Positions 1 through 7,651 of a DNA stretch of 30,957 bases are shown piece after piece. The DNA comes from JAHDCC01 sp964551835 (GTDB lineage Bacteria > Actinomycetota > Acidimicrobiia > Acidimicrobiales > SZUA-35), in assembly GCA_964551835.1 (NCBI GenBank), contig CAZKEM010000003.1, positions 1 to 30,957 on the forward strand, given 5' to 3'. The translations under genes were made by a program, and so were the position numbers. How positions within the stretch are numbered: position 1 is the stretch's first letter; each line of letters starts with the position of its first letter. The notes under the pieces were generated by a model. It was not told the origin of the DNA. It searched no databases and saw only the letters and a list, made by a program, of their open reading frames with translations.

Positions 1-1
1 C

Positions 2-241
2 GCGACAGCTGCCCAGTACTATCCGGCTGGCACGACCACTCAGGCGTCGACGTTGGCGGTCGACTTGTCCACTAAGATCGCGGACAATTCATACTCGAGT
101 TTACCGCGACATATCTATTGGGGCCGAGTCCTTAGCCCGAAACGCGTACTTTCACGTCTTGGTCAAAAGCTGAAGTCCCTAACTTCGGACAGCAAACATA
201 TTGAACATCTCGCTCGTTCAAGACCCTCGGGATCAACTTAG
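2..241 (+). CDS. C-terminal end of an unidentified gene, possibly a TgpA/DUF3488 transglutaminase-like protein
   Basis: This reading frame is open from the window edge and ends at TAG 239-241, so about 79 C-terminal residues are visible and the start lies outside. The end is basic and hydrophilic, with a Trp-Gly-Arg-Val-Leu-Ser-Pro-Lys-Arg run about 40 residues before the stop. Actinobacterial DUF3488/DUF4129 transglutaminase-like proteins often end in a similar short basic, Trp-containing tail and are often found near DUF3040 and dinB genes, as here. That link is inference from context and general character; no diagnostic motif is visible. It converges on the DUF3040 gene with about 90 bases between the stops. 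A chance open frame cannot be excluded. Confidence 0.4.
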   Translation, partial: ATAAQYYPAGTTTQASTLAVDLSTKIADNSYSSLPRHIYWGRVLSPKRVLSRLGQKLKSLTSDSKHIEHLARSRPSGST

Positions 242-332
242 GCGTGGGTAGAACACCTACCTGTCAAGAGTCGTCCCGGAAACCAACTTGACCAACCGAC
301 CTTTATCGCTCTGAAGATCCAAGTCGCCCTTG

Positions 333-665
333 TTAGCCGAGAGCAGAGTCTGAACTTGAGCCCGCGAGGTCATCATTGGCTTCAGGCTCTGTGGGCTGGC
401 CAGCCGCCCGAAGATTTCGTTCAAGCACAACTGCGCCACAGAGCATCACGAGAAATCCAACGAAGGCGGCCAAGAAATGGACCGATACCAGAGCGACCAT
501 CAAAACTAAACCAACCGTGAAGGCCACCAAAGCTGCTTTGGACGAATTCAATACATGTCGATAGGCGGCGGACGATCCAACTCGGCGGGCAAACCTCGGA
601 TCAGAATCACTAAGCTGCCGTTCGATATCGGCGAGAATTTTCTGCTCTTGCTCTGACAGAGCCAT
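333..665 (-). CDS. DUF3040 family small membrane protein
   Basis: A 110-residue protein of unknown function from the actinobacterial DUF3040 family. The N-terminus shows the family signature: Met-Ala-Leu-Ser-Glu-Gln-Glu-Gln, a short amphipathic helix, then Asp-Pro-Arg-Phe-Ala near residue 22. Two adjacent hydrophobic segments at about residues 44-64 and 66-82 should form a membrane hairpin. The tail is acidic and Ser-rich. The ATG at 663-665 has a purine-rich AAGGAAG about 8 bases upstream. In actinobacteria this family is commonly linked to dinB and to the mraZ/division region, which fits dinB lying about 1.2 kb away here. Its biochemical role is not known. Confidence 0.85.
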   Translation of the reverse strand: MALSEQEQKILADIERQLSDSDPRFARRVGSSAAYRHVLNSSKAALVAFTVGLVLMVALVSVHFLAAFVGFLVMLCGAVVLERNLRAAGQPTEPEANDDLAGSSSDSALG

Positions 666-865
666 TATAAAACTTCCTTCGCTCGCTTACAGTGTCGCGC
701 AACTCTGCGCAAAGAACAATCCTCAGCTACATATTTTAGCAACTTAACCTGGGGACGGTAGGTCGTAGGCCCTGTTCGAGACAGACCAATGACTTCACCG
801 AACGAATTGCGTTTCACCTCGTTACAAGTGTAGAGGGTCTGAGATCCCTCCAATAAGATTAACAC

Positions 866-1915
866 ATGAAACACCGTCTTTTCTTGGTTCTCGCCTCTGG
901 ACTCTGGGTCCTGACCAGCTGTATCGACTCTACGAGCACAATTCGAGTCGAAGAAGATGGTTCAGGCACTATCGAGCTGACACGGACCCTCGAAACCAAC
1001 TTTCTAGACAACTATATTTCGGACAACGGGACGACCTTATCCCCAGGCGATCAAGACATTGAGCGAATCTGCAGTCAGATGGCTGAGGAAGCCAACTACC
1101 CAGAAGGTACAAAAATCGAACCCGTCGAGAGCCCGTCAACGTGCGGTGTCACCTTGACTCTGGAGGTGCCCGCCGGTGGTGACTTTGGAGGGCAACTCGC
1201 CGAGATCGAACAATCAGCATTTGGCCCATTATCAGACCTGTTCACTCCACCAAATGATGATGACTATGTCATCGAAGAACGCGACGACCAATGGATCTTC
1301 AAGATGCCGGCCCCCTCAGTCCAGAATTTGGACACCGACTACATCAGCGAGGGCGATGCTGAATCGGTCTTGGCATCCGCCAACTTCAGCTACGAAGTCT
1401 CGCTCCCTGGCACTTCGATCGCTGACGAAACCAATGCTGACAATGTTGTCGGGGGAACATTCATGTGGAGTATCGACCCGACAAACGGACCTGGGCTCCT
1501 CGAAGCCCGGACATCGCCTCCGTCCAAGAAGTTCTGGCAGCGCATCAGCCTGCCGGTCATCGCCCTAGCGGCGTTTGCCATTGCAGGCCTCATATTTTTT
1601 GTCTTCACTAAAGTTCGTCGGCGGCGTTCATTCGAAACGGACTCCGGTGACGAAAAAACGGCCACCCACAGTTCTGATCCCGATCTCGAATCGGTCGAAG
1701 ATGAAACGTCACCGACAACCGAGCTACGAAGCCAGTCCGCCGCGAGCGACGACACTGAGACAATAATGGACCCGGCGCCTACCATGGCTACGCTACCGCT
1801 GGGTTCCTCCAGCCCAGAATGGAATGAAGACCTCCAGATGTGGCTTTCTAGCCACGAGGTAAAGGGCCGGCTCTTCTTCGACGATTCCACCCAGCGTTGG
1901 GAGACTCTCCGCTAG
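866..1915 (+). CDS. LppM-family lipoprotein with C-terminal membrane anchor and cytoplasmic tail
   Basis: The 349-residue product starts with a signal peptide whose lipobox Leu-Thr-Ser-Cys puts the lipidated cysteine at residue 19. The exported part (about 20-220) begins with a Val-Glu-Glu-Asp-Gly-Ser-Gly strand motif, as in LppM/DUF3153 lipoproteins, which fold as a beta-rich domain outside the membrane. One transmembrane helix follows at about 228-249, capped by five basic residues (Lys, then four Arg after Val). The tail (about 255-349) is acidic, Ser/Thr-rich and probably disordered until a conserved-looking end with three Trp residues. Lipid anchor plus C-terminal helix matches the LppM architecture; mycobacterial LppM has been linked to envelope lipid biology and phagosome interaction. 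The Trp-rich cytoplasmic end is not something I recognise in LppM. The TAG stop overlaps that of dinB. Confidence 0.7.
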   Translation: MKHRLFLVLASGLWVLTSCIDSTSTIRVEEDGSGTIELTRTLETNFLDNYISDNGTTLSPGDQDIERICSQMAEEANYPEGTKIEPVESPSTCGVTLTLEVPAGGDFGGQLAEIEQSAFGPLSDLFTPPNDDDYVIEERDDQWIFKMPAPSVQNLDTDYISEGDAESVLASANFSYEVSLPGTSIADETNADNVVGGTFMWSIDPTNGPGLLEARTSPPSKKFWQRISLPVIALAAFAIAGLIFFVFTKVRRRRSFETDSGDEKTATHSSDPDLESVEDETSPTTELRSQSAASDDTETIMDPAPTMATLPLGSSSPEWNEDLQMWLSSHEVKGRLFFDDSTQRWETLR

Positions 1916-3210
1916 GTTAGAGATGAGGGTCCACCTGGCCGGTTGGTGAACCCGCTTGCCGTTGGCGTCTCCCTCATGGCAGCAGCGGGACCGATCGCTT
2001 TGCCACCAAATCGGCGCCTTACCTCGTCTACGACATCATCGACTTCTTCGCGATTCAACTGGGTCTCGGCCTCAGAGAACTCCATAAGAGAAAGCTGGTC
2101 GAACGAGCCTTCCGATAGGCCTTTGACTCCGACGCCAACTAACCGGATCCCTCTTACGACGTCAACTTGTTCAAACAACCAAGAGGCGACCTCAGCTATC
2201 GTCAACCCATTCGAGGTTGCGCCAGGAATGGTTTTAGACCGGACAACCGTTTCAAAGGTGCCGTACCGAACCTTTATCGTGATTGTACGGGCACGCAACT
2301 TGGACGACCGGAGCCTTGCAGAAACCGCGTCTGACATCCGAACAATCTCGGCATGTAATATCGCAGGGTCGGTCACGTCCGTTTCGAAGGTCTCTTCATG
2401 ACTAATCGACTTTGCCAAACGTTCGGGCTCGACGGGCCGGTCGTCGTTGCCGTGAGCCAACTCATGCAAGTGACGACCGTGGGCTTCGCCTACAGCCCTG
2501 CACAGCCTAGCCAACGGAAGGTCAGCTAGATCACCAACACTGTTCAAACCGAGGCGACCAAGCTTCTTCTTTGTCTTAGGTCCAACTCCCCATAGTGCCG
2601 ATACGGGCAGCCCCCGGAGAAAAGCTTCCTCATCTTCTTTGCGCACTATCTTCACGCCGTCGCCCAACACAATTTCGCCGCCCACAAGCTGCGGTTTGGC
2701 CGCCTCGGAAGCGAGTTTAGCCACAGACTTCGACGACGCCAGCCCGACGGTGCACCAGAGCCGCTCGGTCTCGTAGACGGCAAACCTGATCTTATGCGCG
2801 ATTTCTGCTGGCTCTCCATAAATGCGGATGGCCGAAGCCACATCTAAAAAGGCTTCGTCTAGAGACAACGGCTCGACCATGGGTGTGAAGCTCTTGAAGG
2901 TCGCCAAAACGCTGGCGCTAACTTGCCGATAGAGGCCATGCCGACCGTCGATAAAGACCACCTGAGGACACAACCGCCGTGCAATAGCGGAGGGCATGGC
3001 AGAACGGATGCCAAACAGCCGGGCTTCATAAGACGCAGCAGCAATCACGCCACGGGGTCCAGAGCCGCCAACGACGACCGGCAGGCCAGCCAGCTCAGGA
3101 TTCTCTCTGACTTCGACAGAGACGAAGAACGAATTCATATCGACGTGCAAGATTGATTCGGTCTGCCGTGATGCCACGATTCCATTGTGTGGCCTGCCGC
3201 GACAACACAC
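1912..3210 (-). CDS. dinB: DNA polymerase IV (Y-family translesion polymerase)
   Basis: Error-prone Y-family polymerase that copies past damaged template bases. The 432-residue product shows the N-terminal palm motif His-Val-Asp-Met-Asn-Ser-Phe-Phe with the metal ligand Asp24, and the second catalytic motif Ser-Leu-Asp-Glu-Ala-Phe-Leu-Asp (Asp118, Glu119). The helix-hairpin-helix thumb (Leu-Trp-Gly-Val-Gly-Pro-Lys-Thr) and a little-finger domain follow. A Gln-Leu-Ser-Leu-Met stretch near residue 375 resembles a beta-clamp-binding motif. Length is slightly above the usual 350-420. The longest frame starts at GTG 3208-3210; a second GTG at 3175-3177, giving Val-Ala-Ser-Arg-Gln, would better match family N-termini. 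I see no clear LexA-type box upstream. Its stop shares CTAG with the convergent lipoprotein gene. Confidence 0.95.
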   Translation of the reverse strand: MCCRGRPHNGIVASRQTESILHVDMNSFFVSVEVRENPELAGLPVVVGGSGPRGVIAAASYEARLFGIRSAMPSAIARRLCPQVVFIDGRHGLYRQVSASVLATFKSFTPMVEPLSLDEAFLDVASAIRIYGEPAEIAHKIRFAVYETERLWCTVGLASSKSVAKLASEAAKPQLVGGEIVLGDGVKIVRKEDEEAFLRGLPVSALWGVGPKTKKKLGRLGLNSVGDLADLPLARLCRAVGEAHGRHLHELAHGNDDRPVEPERLAKSISHEETFETDVTDPAILHAEIVRMSDAVSARLRSSKLRARTITIKVRYGTFETVVRSKTIPGATSNGLTIAEVASWLFEQVDVVRGIRLVGVGVKGLSEGSFDQLSLMEFSEAETQLNREEVDDVVDEVRRRFGGKAIGPAAAMRETPTASGFTNRPGGPSSLT

Positions 3211-3338
3211 AAGCCTGATGCAAAATTATTGACGTGGTTGTGGGGCATGTGGTACCCAGCACAACCATCGGCGTTGCGGCTCAGATACGCTGCACAGTAG
3301 TTGAACGGGGTGCGACACTACCCGCCGCATAACCCGAC

Positions 3339-3794
3339 ATGACAGAAAGCAATCCAGTGGACGAAATCGAATCAAACAGTCCTTCCAGACCAGCTTCGCA
3401 ACTACTTCCGTTCGAAGACCTCGACGCTCCAGAGCCTTCCAGGAGCAGTCCTCCACGATGGGCTCGCTGGCTCGGCTTGCTCGCAGTGACCGTTAGCGGC
3501 CTTCTGGGTGGCCTCATCGGGTATGGGAGCGGTGAGCTAATGGGAGAGACACAGTCATGGGCTCTAGGGGGCCTTGTGGTCGGAGCAGCCACCGCCGCTA
3601 TTGGTGTCGGGGTAATAGTAAGCCTGACTCTGCAAGCGATGAACGAATGGAACGCTACGACCCACCCAGAGGAAGTAAAAAAGAAGCCCGGCCAAAAAAG
3701 CACGACAGCACAAGGTCTACGTGAACTTGCCGCCGAACATGAACGAAAGCAATCGTCACCTGACGAGGACGCTTCGGACCTGACAAAGGACTGA
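3339..3794 (+). CDS. Two-TM membrane protein of unknown function
   Basis: A 151-residue protein I do not recognise. It has a hydrophilic, Ser/Pro-rich N-terminus of about 42 residues, then two hydrophobic segments at roughly 44-66 and 74-97, both Gly-rich (Gly-Leu-Leu-Gly-Gly-Leu-Ile-Gly-Tyr and Gly-Val-Gly-Val-Ile-Val), and a charged C-terminus of about 50 residues with several Lys-Lys pairs. The ATG at 3339 lacks a convincing ribosome binding site. It diverges from dinB, with a 128-base spacer, and its end carries the ribosome binding site of the inositol-monophosphatase-family gene 4 bases downstream, so the two are probably co-transcribed. Nothing indicates a biochemical role. Confidence 0.7.
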   Translation: MTESNPVDEIESNSPSRPASQLLPFEDLDAPEPSRSSPPRWARWLGLLAVTVSGLLGGLIGYGSGELMGETQSWALGGLVVGAATAAIGVGVIVSLTLQAMNEWNATTHPEEVKKKPGQKSTTAQGLRELAAEHERKQSSPDEDASDLTKD

Positions 3795-3798
3795 ACAG

Positions 3799-4644
3799 AT
3801 GAAGAACGAACCCCCTCGAACGACTCCACTCCTCCCGCCCGACTATGTCGAACTTCGAGATATTGCTTCCTCGTTGACCCGAGAAGCTGGAACGCTCGCT
3901 GTCGGCATGCAGAACGACGCTAGCTCCACGGCGACAACAAAGTCGAGCCGAACCGACTTGGTTACCGCCAGCGATCAGGCTGCTGAAAAACGAATCGTCG
4001 ACGGGCTAAGGAGGCTTCGCCCCGACGATGGCATCGAAGGTGAGGAAGGGACATCCACCGTCGGTACCTCTGGAGTCGTCTGGCATATCGACCCGATTGA
4101 TGGGACGACCAACTACGTGTACGGTTTGCCGTACTGTGTTTCGATCGGCGCAACCTTTCAACGGGACCCAACCGACGACAAGACGAATCGGGAGATTGTC
4201 GCTGGCGCCGTCTACGCTCCAATGGCCGATGAGCTATTCGAAGCGGCCCTGGGCGAAGGTGCGCTCCACGATGGCCGGCCAATCGGCGCTAACCCCATCG
4301 AGGAACTCGCGGTAGCTCTCATTGGGACAGGCTTTAGCTACCAACCGGAGAACCGGGTTCGGCAAGCTTCTCAACTCGCCAACATTATCGGCTCAGTTCG
4401 AGACGTCCGCCGCGTCGGTGCAGCGGCTCTCGACATCTGTGCAGTCGCCATCGGGCGGCTCGACGCATACTACGAAGAGGGCCTGAACTTTTGGGATATG
4501 GCGGCAGGGATTTTGATCGCACGCGAGTCAGGCTCGATCGTTACCGACGACCGCGGTGACGCTCCAACCACATCGTTTCTTGTAGCGGCGGCACCATCTA
4601 TTCACAATGATCTTTTACAGGTAGTCCAGAAGGCGACCCAGTAA
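3799..4644 (+). CDS. Inositol monophosphatase family protein (SuhB/HisN-like)
   Basis: Mg-dependent sugar/inositol phosphatase fold, 281 residues. The metal-binding motifs are all present: Gly-Glu-Glu-Gly at about 81-84, Asp-Pro-Ile-Asp-Gly-Thr-Thr-Asn at 98-105 (Asp98 and Asp101 as ligands), and Phe-Trp-Asp-Met-Ala-Ala-Gly at 231-237 with Asp233. In this family such enzymes release phosphate from inositol-1-phosphate, histidinol phosphate or related substrates; sequence alone does not separate these. In an organism with a PimB-like enzyme, supplying inositol for phosphatidylinositol is plausible inference. The ATG follows the upstream stop by 4 bases and has AAAGGA about 9 bases upstream, inside the preceding gene, which suggests translational coupling. 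Confidence 0.9.
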   Translation: MKNEPPRTTPLLPPDYVELRDIASSLTREAGTLAVGMQNDASSTATTKSSRTDLVTASDQAAEKRIVDGLRRLRPDDGIEGEEGTSTVGTSGVVWHIDPIDGTTNYVYGLPYCVSIGATFQRDPTDDKTNREIVAGAVYAPMADELFEAALGEGALHDGRPIGANPIEELAVALIGTGFSYQPENRVRQASQLANIIGSVRDVRRVGAAALDICAVAIGRLDAYYEEGLNFWDMAAGILIARESGSIVTDDRGDAPTTSFLVAAAPSIHNDLLQVVQKATQ

Positions 4645-4751
4645 CAGAACTCCGCCAAAACAGCTCAAATTCGGTCTCGAAACGAAGAAAATTCTAAAAA
4701 ATTCAAAAATATGTGCCAAAGGTTGAACCGTTCGGCTCGTAATCGGGCAAC

Positions 4752-5444
4752 ATGTTGGTTGTGGGTACAAAGATCTTAACTGTTGAAGACGATGAACGAA
4801 TCCGCCAAGCGGTAACCCTTGCCTTGGAAGAAGAGGGCTGGGATGTTATCGAAGCTGGCACCGGGGAGTCTGCCCTAGAGCAGTTCACCGCCACTCCAGC
4901 CGACGTGGTTCTGATAGACATCATGCTGCCAGGCATCGATGGGTTTGAAGTCTGCCGCTCGATCAGGCGAGCTAGCGACGTGCCCATCATCATGGTTACC
5001 GCTCGCGCCGATACGCACGATGTTGTTGCTGGTCTAGAAGCCGGCGCTGACGACTACCTGACCAAACCATTCGCCCCTAAGGAACTCTCGGCCCGGATCC
5101 GGGCAATGCTACGGCGAGCGCGAAGCACCGAACCAGGAGAGCTCGAACGCATCAAGATCGGCGAGCTTGAGATCAGCGCCGATGAAGGTCTGGTTCTGAA
5201 GGGTGGCGAAGAGCTTCATCTTACCAAGACCGAATTTAAGCTTCTGGTCGAACTTGCTTCGCAGCCGGGCAAAGTCTTCAGCCGAGAAGTTCTTCTGGAA
5301 CGAGTATGGGGCTACGACTATTTTGGGGACGGCCGCCTAGTCGACGTCCACGTACGGCGCCTTCGAACCAAAGTTGAAAGCGACCCTGCCAGCCCTCGAT
5401 ATGTCGTCACTTCGCGAGGTCTGGGCTACAAGCTCCAGCCGTAG
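4752..5444 (+). CDS. mtrA: Response regulator MtrA (OmpR/PhoB family)
   Basis: Transcription factor of the MtrAB system, which in actinobacteria coordinates cell-wall turnover, division and osmotic response. Residues 7-120 form a receiver domain: acidic pair Asp13/Asp14, phospho-acceptor Asp56 in Leu-Ile-Asp-Ile-Met-Leu-Pro, switch Thr83 and Lys105 in Leu-Thr-Lys-Pro-Phe. Residues of about 135-230 form a winged-helix DNA-binding domain with Leu-Val-Asp-Val-His-Val-Arg-Arg-Leu-Arg. I assign MtrA, not a generic OmpR regulator, because the next two genes are an MtrB-like kinase and a GerMN lipoprotein. The ATG at 4752 has no clear ribosome binding site; GTG at 4761 is an alternative start. The AT-rich stretch 4685-4720 upstream is the likely promoter region. 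The stop TAG overlaps the kinase start (TAGTG). Confidence 0.88.
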   Translation: MLVVGTKILTVEDDERIRQAVTLALEEEGWDVIEAGTGESALEQFTATPADVVLIDIMLPGIDGFEVCRSIRRASDVPIIMVTARADTHDVVAGLEAGADDYLTKPFAPKELSARIRAMLRRARSTEPGELERIKIGELEISADEGLVLKGGEELHLTKTEFKLLVELASQPGKVFSREVLLERVWGYDYFGDGRLVDVHVRRLRTKVESDPASPRYVVTSRGLGYKLQP

Positions 5445-6889
5445 TGCTTAGGCCTCGTTGGTGGCGCGGCCTTTTCGCACGGGTCACATTGGCCTATGCG
5501 GCCGGCTCACTCCTGTTGTCGGTGGGTGTTGCTGCGTTGAGCTACACGTTAGTCGCAAACCGCCTTCTAACCGAGGCAGATGATGCCGCCCAAGAGCAGG
5601 TCTGGCTCAACCGCACCGACATCCAAAAACGGCTTCAAAACACCCAGAGCCTCACCAAGGCAGAGGTAGACGCTCTCGTTCTCGGCTGGCTTGCCGATGA
5701 CACCAGAACCTCTAATCAAGCACGCCCAATCGTCATCCCATCCAACGGCGAACAGATATCGACCGTTCAAGAAGCCATTCCCGCCGACGTGCGGAGCGCC
5801 GTCCAAGACGGTGAAGTCGTACAGAAACGATATGTCGGCAAGGATGAGCAGGGAGACGTCGCCAAGCTTTACATTGTCGGAGTTCCTCTCGACGACGGTG
5901 CCGAATACTACGAAGTAGTTTCGTATGCGCCGCTGGAAAAGACGCTCGCCAATTTTAGAAATATTTTGACGGGGGTTGCATTCATCTCGTCGATCTTTGG
6001 AGCCGTACTCGGTTACTACGCTGCACGGCAGGCCGTCGCTCCCGTTTCGCGAATCTCTAGCGCGGCCGAATCTATCGCTGCGGGAGATTTCGACACCAGA
6101 CTCGATATGGACGTGGATCCCGATCTTTCCGCCCTCAGTAAGTCCTTTAACGAAATGGTCGACGCCCTTAGTTTCCGCATCGAGCGTGACGAACGATTCG
6201 CATCGGATGTCAGCCATGAACTCCGATCTCCACTAATGACGTTGGCTGCCTCGGTCGAAGTGCTCGAGAGGAGAAAGGACTCTTTACCCGAGGTTGCTCA
6301 GCAGGCAGTTACACTTCTAAGCGACGACCTGACCCGGTTCCAGAACCTGGTTCAAGACCTGCTTGAGATCTCGCGCCTCGATGCTGGGGCGATCCAGCTC
6401 GAGCTTAGTCCATTCCTCCTTCGGGAATTTCTTGAGAACATCATCGCCCAATCGAAGAACCCGGGTATTGAACTAGTGTTCGAAGAAGAAGACACCGACC
6501 TCGGGATCAACGCCGACAAACGTCGTTTGGCCCAGATAATAACCAACTTGATTGAGAACGGCGCCAAGTATGGAGACGGCATCACAGAAATAACCTTTCA
6601 AGGCCTGGATGAGAACGTGCAGATTACCGTCGAGGACCAAGGTCCCGGCATCCTTCCAGAAGACCGAACGCGAGTTTTTGAACGATTTGGCCGAATAAGC
6701 TCTGACGCGGGCAAGCGAGCTTCCGGCACCGGCGTCGGACTGGGCCTCTCGCTCGTTGCTGAGCATGTTCGTGCCCATAACGGCCAGGTGTGGGTCACAG
6801 ACCGCATAGACGGGCAACACGGGGCTCGGTTCGTCGTTGAGCTACCCGTTCGTATGGAAGAACAAGACGATGAGGAGATGGCGATATGA
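5444..6889 (+). CDS. mtrB: Sensor histidine kinase MtrB
   Basis: Membrane-bound sensor kinase that would phosphorylate the MtrA product. Of 481 residues, about 12-36 form the first transmembrane helix, 38-172 an extracytoplasmic sensor region, 173-193 the second helix and 194-247 a HAMP domain. The dimerisation and phosphotransfer H-box is Asp-Val-Ser-His-Glu-Leu-Arg-Ser-Pro-Leu with His258. The ATPase part has an N-box around Asn372, a G1 box Asp-Gln-Gly-Pro-Gly-Ile at 398-403, an F-box (Phe-Glu-Arg-Phe) and a G2 box Gly-Val-Gly-Leu-Gly-Leu at 430-435. The start is GTG, overlapping the mtrA stop by one base. The 3' end overlaps the next start by four bases (ATGA), so the three genes form a tight operon. 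Confidence 0.9.
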   Translation: MLRPRWWRGLFARVTLAYAAGSLLLSVGVAALSYTLVANRLLTEADDAAQEQVWLNRTDIQKRLQNTQSLTKAEVDALVLGWLADDTRTSNQARPIVIPSNGEQISTVQEAIPADVRSAVQDGEVVQKRYVGKDEQGDVAKLYIVGVPLDDGAEYYEVVSYAPLEKTLANFRNILTGVAFISSIFGAVLGYYAARQAVAPVSRISSAAESIAAGDFDTRLDMDVDPDLSALSKSFNEMVDALSFRIERDERFASDVSHELRSPLMTLAASVEVLERRKDSLPEVAQQAVTLLSDDLTRFQNLVQDLLEISRLDAGAIQLELSPFLLREFLENIIAQSKNPGIELVFEEEDTDLGINADKRRLAQIITNLIENGAKYGDGITEITFQGLDENVQITVEDQGPGILPEDRTRVFERFGRISSDAGKRASGTGVGLGLSLVAEHVRAHNGQVWVTDRIDGQHGARFVVELPVRMEEQDDEEMAI

Positions 6890-7641
6890 GCCGTCCAACC
6901 CAACGGCTCAATCCGACTTCCGGCTCCAGAAGACGTAGGGGCTGCGTCGTCGCTATAATCGCAACCATTCTGGCAGTTCTAGCATCGAGTTGCGGCATTC
7001 CTACCGACGACCAAGCCCGACCGGTGCGCGACGCAAGCGAACAGCTAAACGAGACAGGTGACCCGACCGAAGCAGCGGCCAGCGAAGGCGCATATCCGGT
7101 AACGCTGTATTTCTTCGATTCCGACAACAACCTCTACGCGGTCGAGCAGCGGTTCGCAGACCCCCCGACTGTCAACGACATCCTCAACGCCCTGGTGGCC
7201 AACCCGCCCGAAGAGCTTGAGTCACTCATCCAAGATGGCCAAATTGATGGCAACAGCGAACCGGTCCCAAAACTGATCACCAGATTAGTCGAGGAAATGA
7301 AACCCCAAGATGGAGGGTACAACTCCGCAATAAACCAGCAAGCGGTGAACGTATCTTCAGAAGCAAAATTACAAGAGCTCGAACCTGGTCGTCTCACGAG
7401 GATCTTTACACAGATCGTTTGCACCCTGGCCCAAAGCGACTTCGATATCGAGTCGGTGTCAGTCGTTGAGTATGATGACGGCGAGTCAAAGAAGCCAATA
7501 TTTGCCCAGAACTCATCGGGGTCGACCGACAACGACGCGTCTGAACGTGCCGACTACGCCTGCGACGAAGCAATAGTACTGTTGGAGTCGCCTACCCGCT
7601 CAGACGTGCGCACAAAACGAGCGCTGGAGCAAGAAGAGTAA
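6886..7641 (+). CDS. GerMN-domain lipoprotein, short LpqB-like partner of MtrAB
   Basis: Lipoprotein of 251 residues: basic N-terminus, hydrophobic stretch at about 20-33 and lipobox Leu-Ala-Ser-Ser-Cys with lipidated Cys36. Residues of about 68-190 match the GerMN pattern, beginning Tyr-Pro-Val-Thr-Leu-Tyr-Phe-Phe and continuing to the Leu-Glu-Pro-Gly and Gln-Ile-Val-Cys-Thr-Leu strands. In mycobacteria LpqB lies directly after MtrB, binds it and tunes its signalling, but LpqB is near 580 residues with a C-terminal beta-propeller-like region. Here only the signal peptide and one GerMN domain are present, followed by a short acidic tail. ATGA overlap with mtrB supports co-translation. Its stop is 10 bases from that of the convergent pfkA, so no obvious terminator fits between. 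Confidence 0.78.
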   Translation: MSRPTQRLNPTSGSRRRRGCVVAIIATILAVLASSCGIPTDDQARPVRDASEQLNETGDPTEAAASEGAYPVTLYFFDSDNNLYAVEQRFADPPTVNDILNALVANPPEELESLIQDGQIDGNSEPVPKLITRLVEEMKPQDGGYNSAINQQAVNVSSEAKLQELEPGRLTRIFTQIVCTLAQSDFDIESVSVVEYDDGESKKPIFAQNSSGSTDNDASERADYACDEAIVLLESPTRSDVRTKRALEQEE

Positions 7642-7651
7642 GTTCAGCGGG

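Noticed and set aside
665..874. 69-codon minus-strand frame whose TAA overlaps the DUF3040 ATG (TAATG)
   Set aside because: The overlap looks like coupling, but the product has no family-like pattern, its start overlaps the opposite lipoprotein start, and the region must hold promoters for both neighbours.
3211..3338. LexA/SOS box upstream of dinB
   Set aside because: I searched for the actinobacterial CGAAC-N-GTTCG type pattern and found none.
3281..3829. 182-codon minus-strand frame
   Set aside because: Antisense to the two-TM protein and the ribosome binding site of the phosphatase gene; the Ser/Arg-rich product is typical of a mirror frame.
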